A stretch of 64,000 bases of DNA from Planctomycetales bacterium (GTDB lineage Bacteria; Planctomycetota; Planctomycetia; Planctomycetales; Planctomycetaceae), in assembly GCA_026400835.1 (NCBI GenBank), contig JAPLOA010000056.1, forward strand, positions 62,001-126,000, written 5' to 3'. Position numbers and translations under genes: made by a program. The notes under the pieces were generated by a model. That model did no database searches. It was given only the letters and a program-made list of their open reading frames with translations, and was not told the origin of the DNA. Below, piece by piece: positions 54,869-62,320 of this stretch. Each line of letters begins with the position of its first letter. Position 1 is the first letter of the stretch.

Positions 54869-55798
54869 ATGCTTCGCCGAATTCTGCTGACCGCTGGAAT
54901 CCTGATCCTTCTTGCTGCTCGCGTTTCTTCGCCTCAAGCCAGTGCTGAAGACAAGGTCGCATTGAAGAATGAAGGCAAGACGCTGGAGATCACGATCAAT
55001 GATCAGCCGTTTGCAACATATAACTTTGGAGAAGATCTACCCAAGCCGTTTATGCTGCCTGTGCGATCTCCGTCCGGTATTGTCATCAATCGTGCGCTGG
55101 GAGACGCTTCCGACGCGGATCATCCCCATCACAAAGGCATGTGGAACGCCATTGATGAAGTGAATGAAGTGAAGTTCTGGGCGGAGAAAGGCCTGATTCA
55201 TAACGTTTCCGTCAAACCCTTGGCCAGCGGACCTACGGCATCGTTCGAAACTGTGAATGAATGGCGTCATCCGGAGACCGGGGTTCCTCAGTTGACCGAA
55301 ACCGCGATCATCACAATCCATCCGAATCGTCTGGTGGTGTACGACATGCATCTGGCGGCTTCGCACGTGGATGTCACCTTCGAAGACACCAAGGAAGGCC
55401 TGTTTGGATTTCGAGTCGCCCCGTCGATGAAAGAAAAGAACGGTGGTCATGTCGTGGCCTGTGACGGGACCGAAACGACGAAGGAATGCTGGGGCAAGGC
55501 GTACAACTGGATTGACTACTATGGCGACGTTGACGGCAAAACTGTGGGAGTCGCCATTATGGATCATCCAAAGAACTTTCGACCTTCGCGTTATCACGTT
55601 CGCGACTACGGTCTGTTTTCAATCAGCCCATTCGGCGAAAACGCCTATACCAACGGAGCCAGCCCGGCAGCTCCTCATCACCTGAAGAAAGGGGAAACTC
55701 TGCGACTGCGTTACGCGATGTTCTTCCATGACGGCGACACGAAGACAGCGAACGTGGCGGGTGCCTGGGACTTGTTTCTGAAGTCGGCAGGGGAGTAG
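54869..55798 (+). CDS. Exported DUF6807 (PmoA-like) protein
   Basis: A 309-aa protein with a signal peptide (about 1-26). The mature part has the DUF6807 motifs: QPFATYNFGEDLPKPFMLPVRSPSG in pieces, DADHPHHKGMWNAIDEVNEVKFWAE with its conserved HPHHKG histidines, and CWGKAYNWIDYYGDVDGKTVGVAIMDHPKNFRPSRYHVRDYG. The family was named PmoA by an older annotation but is unrelated to methane monooxygenase; it is a beta-sandwich probably acting on carbohydrate derivatives. AGGAA at 9-nt spacing supports ATG 54869. Convergent with the flagellar-side gene 36 nt downstream. Confidence 0.9.
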   Translation: MLRRILLTAGILILLAARVSSPQASAEDKVALKNEGKTLEITINDQPFATYNFGEDLPKPFMLPVRSPSGIVINRALGDASDADHPHHKGMWNAIDEVNEVKFWAEKGLIHNVSVKPLASGPTASFETVNEWRHPETGVPQLTETAIITIHPNRLVVYDMHLAASHVDVTFEDTKEGLFGFRVAPSMKEKNGGHVVACDGTETTKECWGKAYNWIDYYGDVDGKTVGVAIMDHPKNFRPSRYHVRDYGLFSISPFGENAYTNGASPAAPHHLKKGETLRLRYAMFFHDGDTKTANVAGAWDLFLKSAGE

Positions 55799-55834
55799 GA
55801 ATTTGCGGTTTTTGTTTTTCGATGCGCTTTGGAA

Positions 55835-56623
55835 TCAGCGTTTTGCTGTTCGGATGAAGATTGTTGTCAGGGGACGAGGACTTGTGGATCGCGTCCAGAT
55901 TCTACCGCTGGAGCTTAACAGAATCGGCTTACTGGAGTTGGCCTTGAGTGATTTCTGCAGTGACCGCTCAAGGTCGAAGGCTTTATCGGTCGCATGAGCC
56001 AGTGCGTCAGAAGCCGGCGTCGATGCCCAGACAACAATTTCAAGTTCTGCTGGTTGCTCTTGACTGAAGAGCCCGGCCTCCAGGCATGTTTTCAGAATTC
56101 GTTGGATGCCATTTCGAACGGCATTGTCTGATTGCTGCGATTGTGAATGAAGATCCAACGCGAGCTGACCATCGAACTCAACCGATCGCGAAATGTTGCA
56201 GAACCTTTCCAGTTCGGTCATCAGATGTGAAAACACCGGACCGTTCAAATCTACGGGGGAAACTTTGTCCGTAGTGAATCGCCCTGACTCTTCCTCTTCC
56301 GGTACCGTCAGGGTTGCTCCCCGAAGCAGCTTCTGGCGCGACACAATGCTGTTGATTCCGGACTGATCTGCAAGGTTCTCATTCGCGGCATCAGCTTCCT
56401 GACGAAAGCTGGCTGCGATCACTGCGAAGTCTTCCCGACCGAGATCGCGCAGCGATCCGCTAAAGGCGGTTGTCACTTCAGAAAGTTCTGCCCCGGACTG
56501 GTCACGGGAGACACTGATCAGTACGGCAAGAGTTGTGAAGACGCACAGCAACAGACCTGCAAGATTTATTGTTGATGCATGAAACGGCGATCGATGCGAC
56601 GCGGGAGTCAGTTGACGAATCAT
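55835..56623 (-). CDS. MotB-shaped single-pass membrane protein 2 (no channel Asp)
   Basis: A 262-aa protein with one N-terminal transmembrane helix (about 18-42, INLAGLLLCVFTTLAVLISVS) followed by a predicted periplasmic helical segment (SEVTTAFSGSLRDLG) and an alpha/beta C-terminal domain. Position and layout match MotB (helix, plug-like helix, OmpA-like domain), but the Asp that MotB carries early in its helix aligns with Gly, and the peptidoglycan-binding signature is not recognisable. Its ATG overlaps the stop of the preceding gene as ATGA, so the two are translationally coupled. It ends the flagellar operon. The stator role is inferred from context, not shown. Confidence 0.7.
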   Translation of the reverse strand: MIRQLTPASHRSPFHASTINLAGLLLCVFTTLAVLISVSRDQSGAELSEVTTAFSGSLRDLGREDFAVIAASFRQEADAANENLADQSGINSIVSRQKLLRGATLTVPEEEESGRFTTDKVSPVDLNGPVFSHLMTELERFCNISRSVEFDGQLALDLHSQSQQSDNAVRNGIQRILKTCLEAGLFSQEQPAELEIVVWASTPASDALAHATDKAFDLERSLQKSLKANSSKPILLSSSGRIWTRSTSPRPLTTIFIRTAKR

Positions 56624-57249
56624 GGTTGCGACTCCAGTCTGGCAATCATCTTCTTCGTTCGCAGGATGTGAATCTGAAGCTTATCCAGCGGCATACTGTC
56701 GACCAGGCTGATGGCCATCTCACTGATGTCCACGATCTGTTCCGGCTCTGCACTTTTGCGGATCGTGTCGAACCACTGCATCGCTATTCTCTTATTTCCG
56801 GGATTGACGCGTAGAGTCATCTGGAACTGCAGAGCCGATGCACGGCGTGACAGCACTTCGAGCAGTTCAACAGGAATCTGCGGTTTGGAGTGATCAGAAG
56901 TGTTCGTTGGCTCAATGTCGATTTCGATAGTCACTCGCTCCAGCGGTGCCACCTCTTCTGGATTATTCAGACGTCGCAGCCCCGCTTCCGTAGTCGCGAG
57001 AACGCTCACGCGGCTGGACGCGTTCTTCCGGGGACTGACATCCAGAAGAATGTCCTGCCTCAGATCTTCAGGCACCAGAATCTTAGCAGCCAGCGTCCGT
57101 TCGATTGCTCGCTGCTCAGAATGTGCCGCCGACTTCGACGCGAATGAAACCGCCAGAAACATAATCCCAATCAGCAACCCCGGCAACATAGCGCGGAAAG
57201 CATTGGTATAATTCGCGGAATGAAAAGATTTTCCGGTCTGGATGGCCAT
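56620..57249 (-). CDS. MotB-shaped single-pass membrane protein 1 (no channel Asp)
   Basis: A 209-aa protein with one transmembrane helix (about 20-40, AMLPGLLIGIMFLAVSF) and a periplasmic alpha/beta domain with strands VTIEIDIEP, FQMTLRVNP and LQIHIL separated by helices, a pattern compatible with a divergent OmpA/MotB fold. The helix start reads YTNAFRAML where MotB proteins have YADxxT-like sequence with the essential Asp; no Asp is present. GGGAG 10 nt upstream supports ATG 57249; the frame open to 57390 is not used. It lies 40 nt after motA and is coupled (ATGA) to the next gene. Role unknown. Confidence 0.7.
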   Translation of the reverse strand: MAIQTGKSFHSANYTNAFRAMLPGLLIGIMFLAVSFASKSAAHSEQRAIERTLAAKILVPEDLRQDILLDVSPRKNASSRVSVLATTEAGLRRLNNPEEVAPLERVTIEIDIEPTNTSDHSKPQIPVELLEVLSRRASALQFQMTLRVNPGNKRIAMQWFDTIRKSAEPEQIVDISEMAISLVDSMPLDKLQIHILRTKKMIARLESQP

Positions 57250-57289
57250 GCCGTGAAGACTCCCTGAAACCAACAATAGCGATGGCGCG

Positions 57290-58072
57290 TTAAGCTGCGC
57301 GATTTTTGTCGTCTGGTTTTGTGGTGCGTTCGCGAGGCGGAACCCACGCACGCAGCCTTTCCTCAACGATGTTCGGCGAATTCTCCTCAATCAACGCCAC
57401 GAATCCGTCCGTCATCACCTGGCGGATCAGCACCTCTTCGGCATGTCGTGCTTCCAGTTTTCCGGCAAGAGGTACACACAGCAGATTGGAGAACAAGGCA
57501 CCGTAGAGCGTGGTCAGTAGGGCTAGTGCTAATCCCGAGCCCAGCGTTCGTGGGTCGTCGAAACTTCGCAGCATCTGCACGAGCCCGATCAGAGTTCCGG
57601 TCATTCCCCACGCTGGTGCGGCAGAAGCCATCACTTCGAACAGTCGACGTCCCTGCAGGTGGCGATGTTCAATGGCGATGAGTTCACGCTGCAAAGCTTC
57701 ACGGACAAATGTGGCATCGCTCTCATTAGACGACATCTCCAGCCCGAATTTCATAAACGAATCGGATTCTTTTGCGGCTTCCTTCTCCAGAACTCCGGTC
57801 CCCTCTCGCCTCACGTGAGTTGCAATCGCGCGAAAACGACTGACGACTTCCGAAGCTTCCGGGAGACTTGTCACAAAGCAGGTCCGTGCCACAGCGAAGG
57901 CGGTTAGCACTCGCCTGGCCGGAAAATGAATCAGCACGGCTGAGAGTGTTCCTCCGATCGTGATGAATAACGAAGGCAGATGCAGCCATGCGGGATTATC
58001 ACCGGCCGAGAGCATCGCGGCGACAATCATTGCCAGTCCGGTGATAAGTCCGAAAAATGTGGCTATGTCCAT
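57290..58072 (-). CDS. motA: Flagellar motor stator protein MotA
   Basis: A 260-aa MotA/PomA with four hydrophobic segments (about 3-24, 34-52, 146-165, 180-200). Diagnostic residues: AAPAWGMTGTLIGLVQML (channel-lining Pro and Gly/Thr) and GSGLALALLTTLYGALFSNLLCVPLAGKLE. The cytoplasmic loop between segments 2 and 3 carries charged residues (EASEVVSRFRAIATHVRREG) as needed to act on FliG. It drives rotation with a MotB partner by ion flow. ATG 58072 is preferred to a GTG at 58084. No canonical motB follows; two small MotB-shaped genes do. REP-like repeats separate it from flhB. Confidence 0.95.
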   Translation of the reverse strand: MDIATFFGLITGLAMIVAAMLSAGDNPAWLHLPSLFITIGGTLSAVLIHFPARRVLTAFAVARTCFVTSLPEASEVVSRFRAIATHVRREGTGVLEKEAAKESDSFMKFGLEMSSNESDATFVREALQRELIAIEHRHLQGRRLFEVMASAAPAWGMTGTLIGLVQMLRSFDDPRTLGSGLALALLTTLYGALFSNLLCVPLAGKLEARHAEEVLIRQVMTDGFVALIEENSPNIVEERLRAWVPPRERTTKPDDKNRAA

Positions 58073-58176
58073 AGGAGTTCTCACGCTGCGAGAAGCATTC
58101 TGTTAATAGTTAAACACGAGTTCGCCTTCTGCTTTGTTGAGAACGAAACAGAGTGACGGTTCATCAATTTGTTAAT

Positions 58177-58255
58177 CACAACTTGAAACGTCAGTGAGGG
58201 ATTGCGGTTTCCGTTTTCATTGAGAGATCCCTAGCTCACGCGTTTTGAAGTTGTG
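58177..58255. repeat. REP/ERIC-like palindromic repeat, full copy
   Basis: 79 bp: left arm cacaacttgaaacgtcagtg and right arm ccctagctcacgcgttttg, more diverged than the neighbouring copy. It lies downstream of flhB and upstream of motA. Confidence 0.75.
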
Positions 58256-58268
58256 TATTTGTGGCCAT

Positions 58269-58352
58269 CACAACCCGACGCGTGAGCGAGGGATTGCGAT
58301 TTCTCACTTTACCAATGTCTCCGTTAATCCCTCGCTGACGCGTCGGGTTGTG
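58269..58352. repeat. REP/ERIC-like palindromic repeat, best copy
   Basis: 84 bp: left arm cacaacccgacgcgtgagcg and right arm ccctcgctgacgcgtcgggttgtg (shown in part), nearly perfect inverted copies around an AT-rich centre. With the copy at 58177 it forms a two-copy cluster. A further right arm (actcacgcttcgggttgtga, 58413-58433 region) follows. Confidence 0.85.
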
Positions 58353-58449
58353 ATAATTCCCCTTGTTTTCGCCCCATCGATCTTTACCAGTCTTGAACCA
58401 CGCAACTCAAAAACTCACGCTTCGGGTTGTGACTGAGTTAACTCAAGGT

Positions 58450-59511
58450 CTACGCGGCCTGTTTCGTTTTGTAGATCTGAGCAAGGATCTCCGCGATAGC
58501 ACGGAAGAAGTCGAAAGGAATCTCCTGACCAACATCGACCGATTTGAACAATGCACGAGCCAGAGGTTTTCGCTCCAGCACAGGAATGTTGTTCTCTTTC
58601 GCAATCCGGACAATATTCTTCGCGAAGACTCCCGCCCCTTTGGCAACGATGCGAGGAGCTTTCATCTGACCTGGCTCGTACTGAATCGCAATCGCAAGGT
58701 GCGTCGGATTGGTCAGAATCACAGTAGCTTTCGGAACATCTCGCACTGACTGACGCCGGCGAGCTTCTCTCTGCTTCTTCCGGATCGCGGCCTTGAGATG
58801 CGGGTCGCCGGAGTCATCTTTCTGTTCCTGTTTAATTTCTTCACGAGACATCATCAGCTTTTGCTCGTTGCGAAACCATTTGACCAGGTAGTCGATCAAC
58901 GCCAGCCCCAGAGAAACTCCCGCCATGGCAATGCAGACGTAAAGGCCCAGCCTCCATGCGGATTCAGTCAGCGACGCAACTGAGGCGTGATTCTGAACGG
59001 AAAACTCCGTCCGTTTGATCCAGAGGCAGATCGCCGAAACGCCCAGCAGCAGCGAGACTTTCGCAACGTTCATCAGGCCGGCAATGCCGGATTCCATAGA
59101 GACGATTTTCGAGAAGCCATTCTCGGGCAGCAGCCGCTCCCACTTGATCTCCAGGGCCTGAAACGAGACATGAAATCCAACCTGGGCGAATCCAAACGCC
59201 AGGCCAATCACCATGACCCCGGGAACAAGGAAGCCGCAGATCGCCACCAGTTCACTCGTCATCCAATGAGCACTCTCAGAGACGTGATGCACGCCCCAGG
59301 CTTCGGACGGAACTTCAGCAAACCAGCGACGAAATCCTTCCATCAGTCGCACCGCGATCGTGGAACCTGACCACAGCAGCACGAGGCAACCCGCCAGCAA
59401 CGCGATGGATGCCGTCAGGTCAGGACTGAAAACAACCTGCCCCTCTTCGCGTGCATCTTCGCGACGCTTTGGTGTTGGGGCTTCTGTCCCTGTATTCTCC
59501 GGACCTGCCAT
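58450..59511 (-). CDS. flhB: Flagellar export switch protein FlhB
   Basis: A 353-aa inner-membrane component of the flagellar type III export gate. Four transmembrane segments lie at about 33-53, 88-112, 148-165 and 188-210; a cytoplasmic linker follows and the autocleavage site NPTH is at residues 268-271, with the C-terminal domain (YEPGQMKAPRIVAKGAGVFA, LARALFKSVDVGQEIP) controlling the rod/hook to filament substrate switch. The start is immediately next to the fliR stop (TAAATG), so the two are cotranscribed. N-terminal residues 1-30 are Glu/Lys-rich, as usual for FlhB. Confidence 0.97.
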   Translation of the reverse strand: MAGPENTGTEAPTPKRREDAREEGQVVFSPDLTASIALLAGCLVLLWSGSTIAVRLMEGFRRWFAEVPSEAWGVHHVSESAHWMTSELVAICGFLVPGVMVIGLAFGFAQVGFHVSFQALEIKWERLLPENGFSKIVSMESGIAGLMNVAKVSLLLGVSAICLWIKRTEFSVQNHASVASLTESAWRLGLYVCIAMAGVSLGLALIDYLVKWFRNEQKLMMSREEIKQEQKDDSGDPHLKAAIRKKQREARRRQSVRDVPKATVILTNPTHLAIAIQYEPGQMKAPRIVAKGAGVFAKNIVRIAKENNIPVLERKPLARALFKSVDVGQEIPFDFFRAIAEILAQIYKTKQAA

Positions 59512-60285
59512 TTATGTGGCCTCCTGTCCGACAAAAAGGAGCAACCCCTGAACGGCACCACAGATGTCCGGGAAGAACAAAATCAAACCGCCGATGCCGG
59601 CCACCAGACGCATCGTCATGCCATACGACATGAAATTGAATTGAGGAGCTGTTCGCATGGTGATTAGTACCGTCAGTGAAACAACAAACAGCAGCACGCC
59701 CACCGGACCAATGATTACAAAGCCCTGATCAACGGATTGTGTCACGCTCCACAGAACGGTCTCCCACGAAGGCATCTCCCAGCCGGATGCCGCAGGACGA
59801 ACGACAAACGAGCGACCAATCATCCAGAACATGATGTGATGCAGATCCATCACGAAGAACATCAGCACCGCAATAGCTTCCAGAACCTGGGAAACAACGT
59901 TGCTGCTTTGCTGATCCATCGGCGACGCAAGGCCCGCCATCGTAAGTCCCATTTCCTGAGCAACCCACGCCCCTGCAACTCGCACGGGAACAAAACACAG
60001 ACTGAATATCCAGGCCAGACCTGCACCAAGAGCGGTTTCGCGGATCGTGAGCCAGGCCAGATGCAGCCAGGCACCGGCACTGGAGAAATCCCCGGCCGAC
60101 GATATCGCAATCTGCACGGCGTGTTGCGGGGCGATAACCGCAACCAGTGAAATTGCCAGCCCGATCTTGACTGTGGCCGGCATTCCCTGGCCATTCAGTG
60201 GTGGCAGGAACGCAATGAATGCTCCAACCCGGAAGAGAATGAGCAGCCAGGCGATGATCTGCGATTCGATGATGGTGATTGCCAT
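59512..60285 (-). CDS. fliR: Flagellar export protein FliR
   Basis: A 257-aa polytopic membrane protein of the export gate. It starts MAITIIESQIIAWLLILFRVGAFIAFLPPLNG in pieces and has six hydrophobic segments and the family features RVAGAWVAQEMGLTMAGL and FVVSLTVLITMRTAPQFNFMSYGM. ATG 60285 overlaps the fliQ stop by one base (TAATG), confirming this start over the longer frame to 60501, whose first 72 residues are fliQ read out of frame. flhB begins directly at its stop. Confidence 0.96.
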   Translation of the reverse strand: MAITIIESQIIAWLLILFRVGAFIAFLPPLNGQGMPATVKIGLAISLVAVIAPQHAVQIAISSAGDFSSAGAWLHLAWLTIRETALGAGLAWIFSLCFVPVRVAGAWVAQEMGLTMAGLASPMDQQSSNVVSQVLEAIAVLMFFVMDLHHIMFWMIGRSFVVRPAASGWEMPSWETVLWSVTQSVDQGFVIIGPVGVLLFVVSLTVLITMRTAPQFNFMSYGMTMRLVAGIGGLILFFPDICGAVQGLLLFVGQEAT

Positions 60286-60554
60286 TATTGAGTCACCAGA
60301 ATCATGCGTTCCATCATGCGTAACGTAAATGCTGAGGCCTGCTCCAGTGTCCACGGCAGAGTCAACAGCATCACGGCACCCACCGCGACGATGCGAGGAG
60401 CAAACGACAGAGTCTGTTCCTGTATGCTGGTGACTGTCTGCATCAGACTGACACCAAGACCGACGACAAGACTGACCGCGACAGCAGGCCCCGAAAGCCA
60501 CATAGATGTAATCAACAGGTCTTGCCCGATAGCGACGACGTCCAATGTTTCCAT
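60285..60554 (-). CDS. fliQ: Flagellar export protein FliQ
   Basis: An 89-aa protein with two hydrophobic helices (about 17-38 and 52-72) and the diagnostic loop VGLGVSLMQTVTSIQEQTLSFAPRI, nearly invariant in FliQ/SctS. It is a subunit of the export gate with FliP and FliR. It overlaps fliR by one base and follows the motE stop after 19 nt; fliO and fliP, which usually precede fliQ, are absent here and must lie elsewhere. Confidence 0.97.
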   Translation of the reverse strand: METLDVVAIGQDLLITSMWLSGPAVAVSLVVGLGVSLMQTVTSIQEQTLSFAPRIVAVGAVMLLTLPWTLEQASAFTLRMMERMILVTQ

Positions 60555-60573
60555 GGTTCGGACCCTTGTGTTC

Positions 60574-61761
60574 TTATGGCTTTTTCGCAGACTTTGTTTC
60601 GGTATTTCGAGTACTCATTCGCAGCAGAAATTTACTGGCCAGAGCTTCATCCTGCAGTGCATCCATGATGGCTCCGGATTTTCTTTGATCCATCATTCTC
60701 AGGATGTCCACGACCAGGTCCGTATTCCCCTGAGTGTCCATTTCGCGGAGATTCTTCGCCGCAGATTCCGGCGGCATTCCCTCCATGAACTTGGCAACTT
60801 CTTTTGGATTCTGAACCAGCGGAGCTGCATTAGGGTCCGCAGCTTCAGGAAGGCTGCGACCTGTTGTGCTGAGAAACGCACGCTTTTCCTGCTCGAGGAG
60901 AACTCGATCGGAGTCCAACTTATTGCGATCCTGTACCACCTGACGCTTGTCGCTGTCGACGCTTTCCTTATCCTTCAGCCAACTATCACGGTCCCGCGCC
61001 AATTTTTCACTGTCCTGATTGACTCGAGTCTGTGTGTCAGCAAAAGCTTTTCGATCGTCTTCCAATGCTTTTCGCTTGATCGCCAGTTCATTTTCTGTCT
61101 GTGTCAGCTTCAGCTTCTCAGCTTCCAGCGACTGTTTGGCGAGTTCCAGCTCGGACTGTTCTTTCTTCAGCTTGTCTGAGTCACCACTGAATGATGCTCG
61201 TTCGCGAAGCAACGATTCCGACTGAGCAGCAATACGAGCCAGCAATTCTTCCTTCGCAGCCCGCTGGTCACTCGTCTGAGCCAGCAGGTTTTCGACATCC
61301 TGCTGGGCAGACGCGAGGTCGGCCAGAACAAGACGCTGCTGAGATTCAATTTCTCGAAGTGATTCTTCGCGTTTGCGAATCGACTCATCCCGCGATTTGA
61401 GGCTCAGGCCCATCCGCACGATTTCTTCAACCGTCATTGGTGTCGAACGAACCGCCACCGGCAACTGATCATCGTGCTCGGTTGAACCATGATCTTTGAC
61501 ATGCCCGCCAGAGTGGCTGTCGGATCCGTGAACTTTGGCCGAATGATGTTCGGCTGTGTTTCCGTGCGAGTCCGCCTCACTGTCGCCATGACCATCGACA
61601 GGGTTTTCGCCGTGTTCACCAGCTTCACCGTCTTCCTCGCCTTCCGCATTCTCAGCGGTCGTTGCAGGCGGGGCGGACTTCTTCATCATGAACATGCCAA
61701 GTCCGGCCGTAACGCCAAACATCATTCCGCCGTACAGCAGCATTCCCAGAATCTTCTTCAT
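60574..61761 (-). CDS. MotE-like flagellar protein (coiled coil + MgtE_N-like domain)
   Basis: A 395-aa protein. An N-terminal transmembrane helix (about 5-24) is followed by a His/Asp/Glu/Gly-rich low-complexity stretch (about 30-100), a long charged coiled coil (about 108-290) and a C-terminal MgtE_N-like domain (FMEGMPPESAAKNLREMDTQGNTD in parts, about 322-385). This is the arrangement of MotE/FliJ-linked flagellar proteins, which in other bacteria help assemble or stabilise motor parts. The coiled coil is much longer than in classic MotE. Its start overlaps the fliJ stop as ATGA, so the two are coupled. Confidence 0.85.
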   Translation of the reverse strand: MKKILGMLLYGGMMFGVTAGLGMFMMKKSAPPATTAENAEGEEDGEAGEHGENPVDGHGDSEADSHGNTAEHHSAKVHGSDSHSGGHVKDHGSTEHDDQLPVAVRSTPMTVEEIVRMGLSLKSRDESIRKREESLREIESQQRLVLADLASAQQDVENLLAQTSDQRAAKEELLARIAAQSESLLRERASFSGDSDKLKKEQSELELAKQSLEAEKLKLTQTENELAIKRKALEDDRKAFADTQTRVNQDSEKLARDRDSWLKDKESVDSDKRQVVQDRNKLDSDRVLLEQEKRAFLSTTGRSLPEAADPNAAPLVQNPKEVAKFMEGMPPESAAKNLREMDTQGNTDLVVDILRMMDQRKSGAIMDALQDEALASKFLLRMSTRNTETKSAKKP

Positions 61762-62225
61762 GACTCGCTATCCTGATTGAGTTCCATCTTGCGGTAGTAG
61801 GTCTGTACGGCTTGTTCCAGGAGTTGATTCTCTTCAATTCGCAGCTGTGCTTTGCGATGCTCTGTCAGCTCTCGGTGGATCATCTCTTCCACAATTCTTA
61901 GCTCCGCTCTGGCTTCCTTGTGTTCCTGCAGAGCAATTTCCAGTCGGTCGTCGGCCAGTCTGAGTGCTTCGTTGTCCAGTTTGATCTGATGTTTCGCTCG
62001 TTCTATCTGTGTCGCCATCGACTGCAGAATCGATCCTGTGACGCCCAACTTTATCCCTGCGGCTGTTTCTGTCTCAAAACGAGACAGTCTAAGTTCCGCC
62101 TCATTCCGTCTTCGTTCGGCCTCAATCCTCTCCGCATTCCTCGCCGCCGCCGCTGCTCGACAAACATCTTCCTGTTGAGCCCTCAAGCGGCGAATTTTTT
62201 CGTATCGGGAAACAAAACGTTTCAT
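61758..62225 (-). CDS. fliJ: Flagellar export chaperone/ATPase cofactor FliJ
   Basis: A 155-aa, almost entirely helical, charged coiled-coil protein with the FliJ start pattern MKRFVSRYEKIRRLRAQQED and no hydrophobic segment. FliJ stimulates the FliI ATPase and links it to FlhA. It is ATGA-coupled to the downstream motE-like gene. Upstream, the heptamer repeat lies directly against the start codon and no Shine-Dalgarno sequence is visible there. Gene order fliI-fliJ is standard. Confidence 0.9.
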   Translation of the reverse strand: MKRFVSRYEKIRRLRAQQEDVCRAAAAARNAERIEAERRRNEAELRLSRFETETAAGIKLGVTGSILQSMATQIERAKHQIKLDNEALRLADDRLEIALQEHKEARAELRIVEEMIHRELTEHRKAQLRIEENQLLEQAVQTYYRKMELNQDSES

Positions 62226-62227
62226 TT

Positions 62228-62260
62228 TTGGTGCTTGGTGCTTGGTGCTTGGTGCTTGGT
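62228..62260. repeat. Heptanucleotide tandem repeat at the fliJ start
   Basis: Four exact units of TTGGTGC (62228-62255) plus a partial fifth. On the coding (minus) strand this reads GCACCAA repeated directly before the fliJ ATG (CAT at 62223-62225), occupying the place where a ribosome binding site would be. Confidence 0.9.
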
Positions 62261-62320
62261 TTGAGATTTACTACGTCTCGCCACTAGCTTCTATCAACTC
62301 GCCGCCAGCTTCTTACCTCG

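Larger units (their letters stand above)
58073..58449. other. Repeat-filled spacer between flhB and motA
   Basis: A 377-nt spacer containing two full REP-like palindromes (58177-58255 and 58269-58352) and a right-arm half copy (58413-58433). No gene. It may divide the flagellar operon into two transcription units. Confidence 0.65.

Noticed and set aside
58177-58433. CRISPR-like repeats
   Set aside because: The repeats are imperfect inverted palindromes, not direct repeats with unique regular spacers, and no cas gene is present.
60286-60501. Longer FliR starting at 60501
   Set aside because: The first 72 residues are fliQ read out of frame; the TAATG overlap marks the real start.
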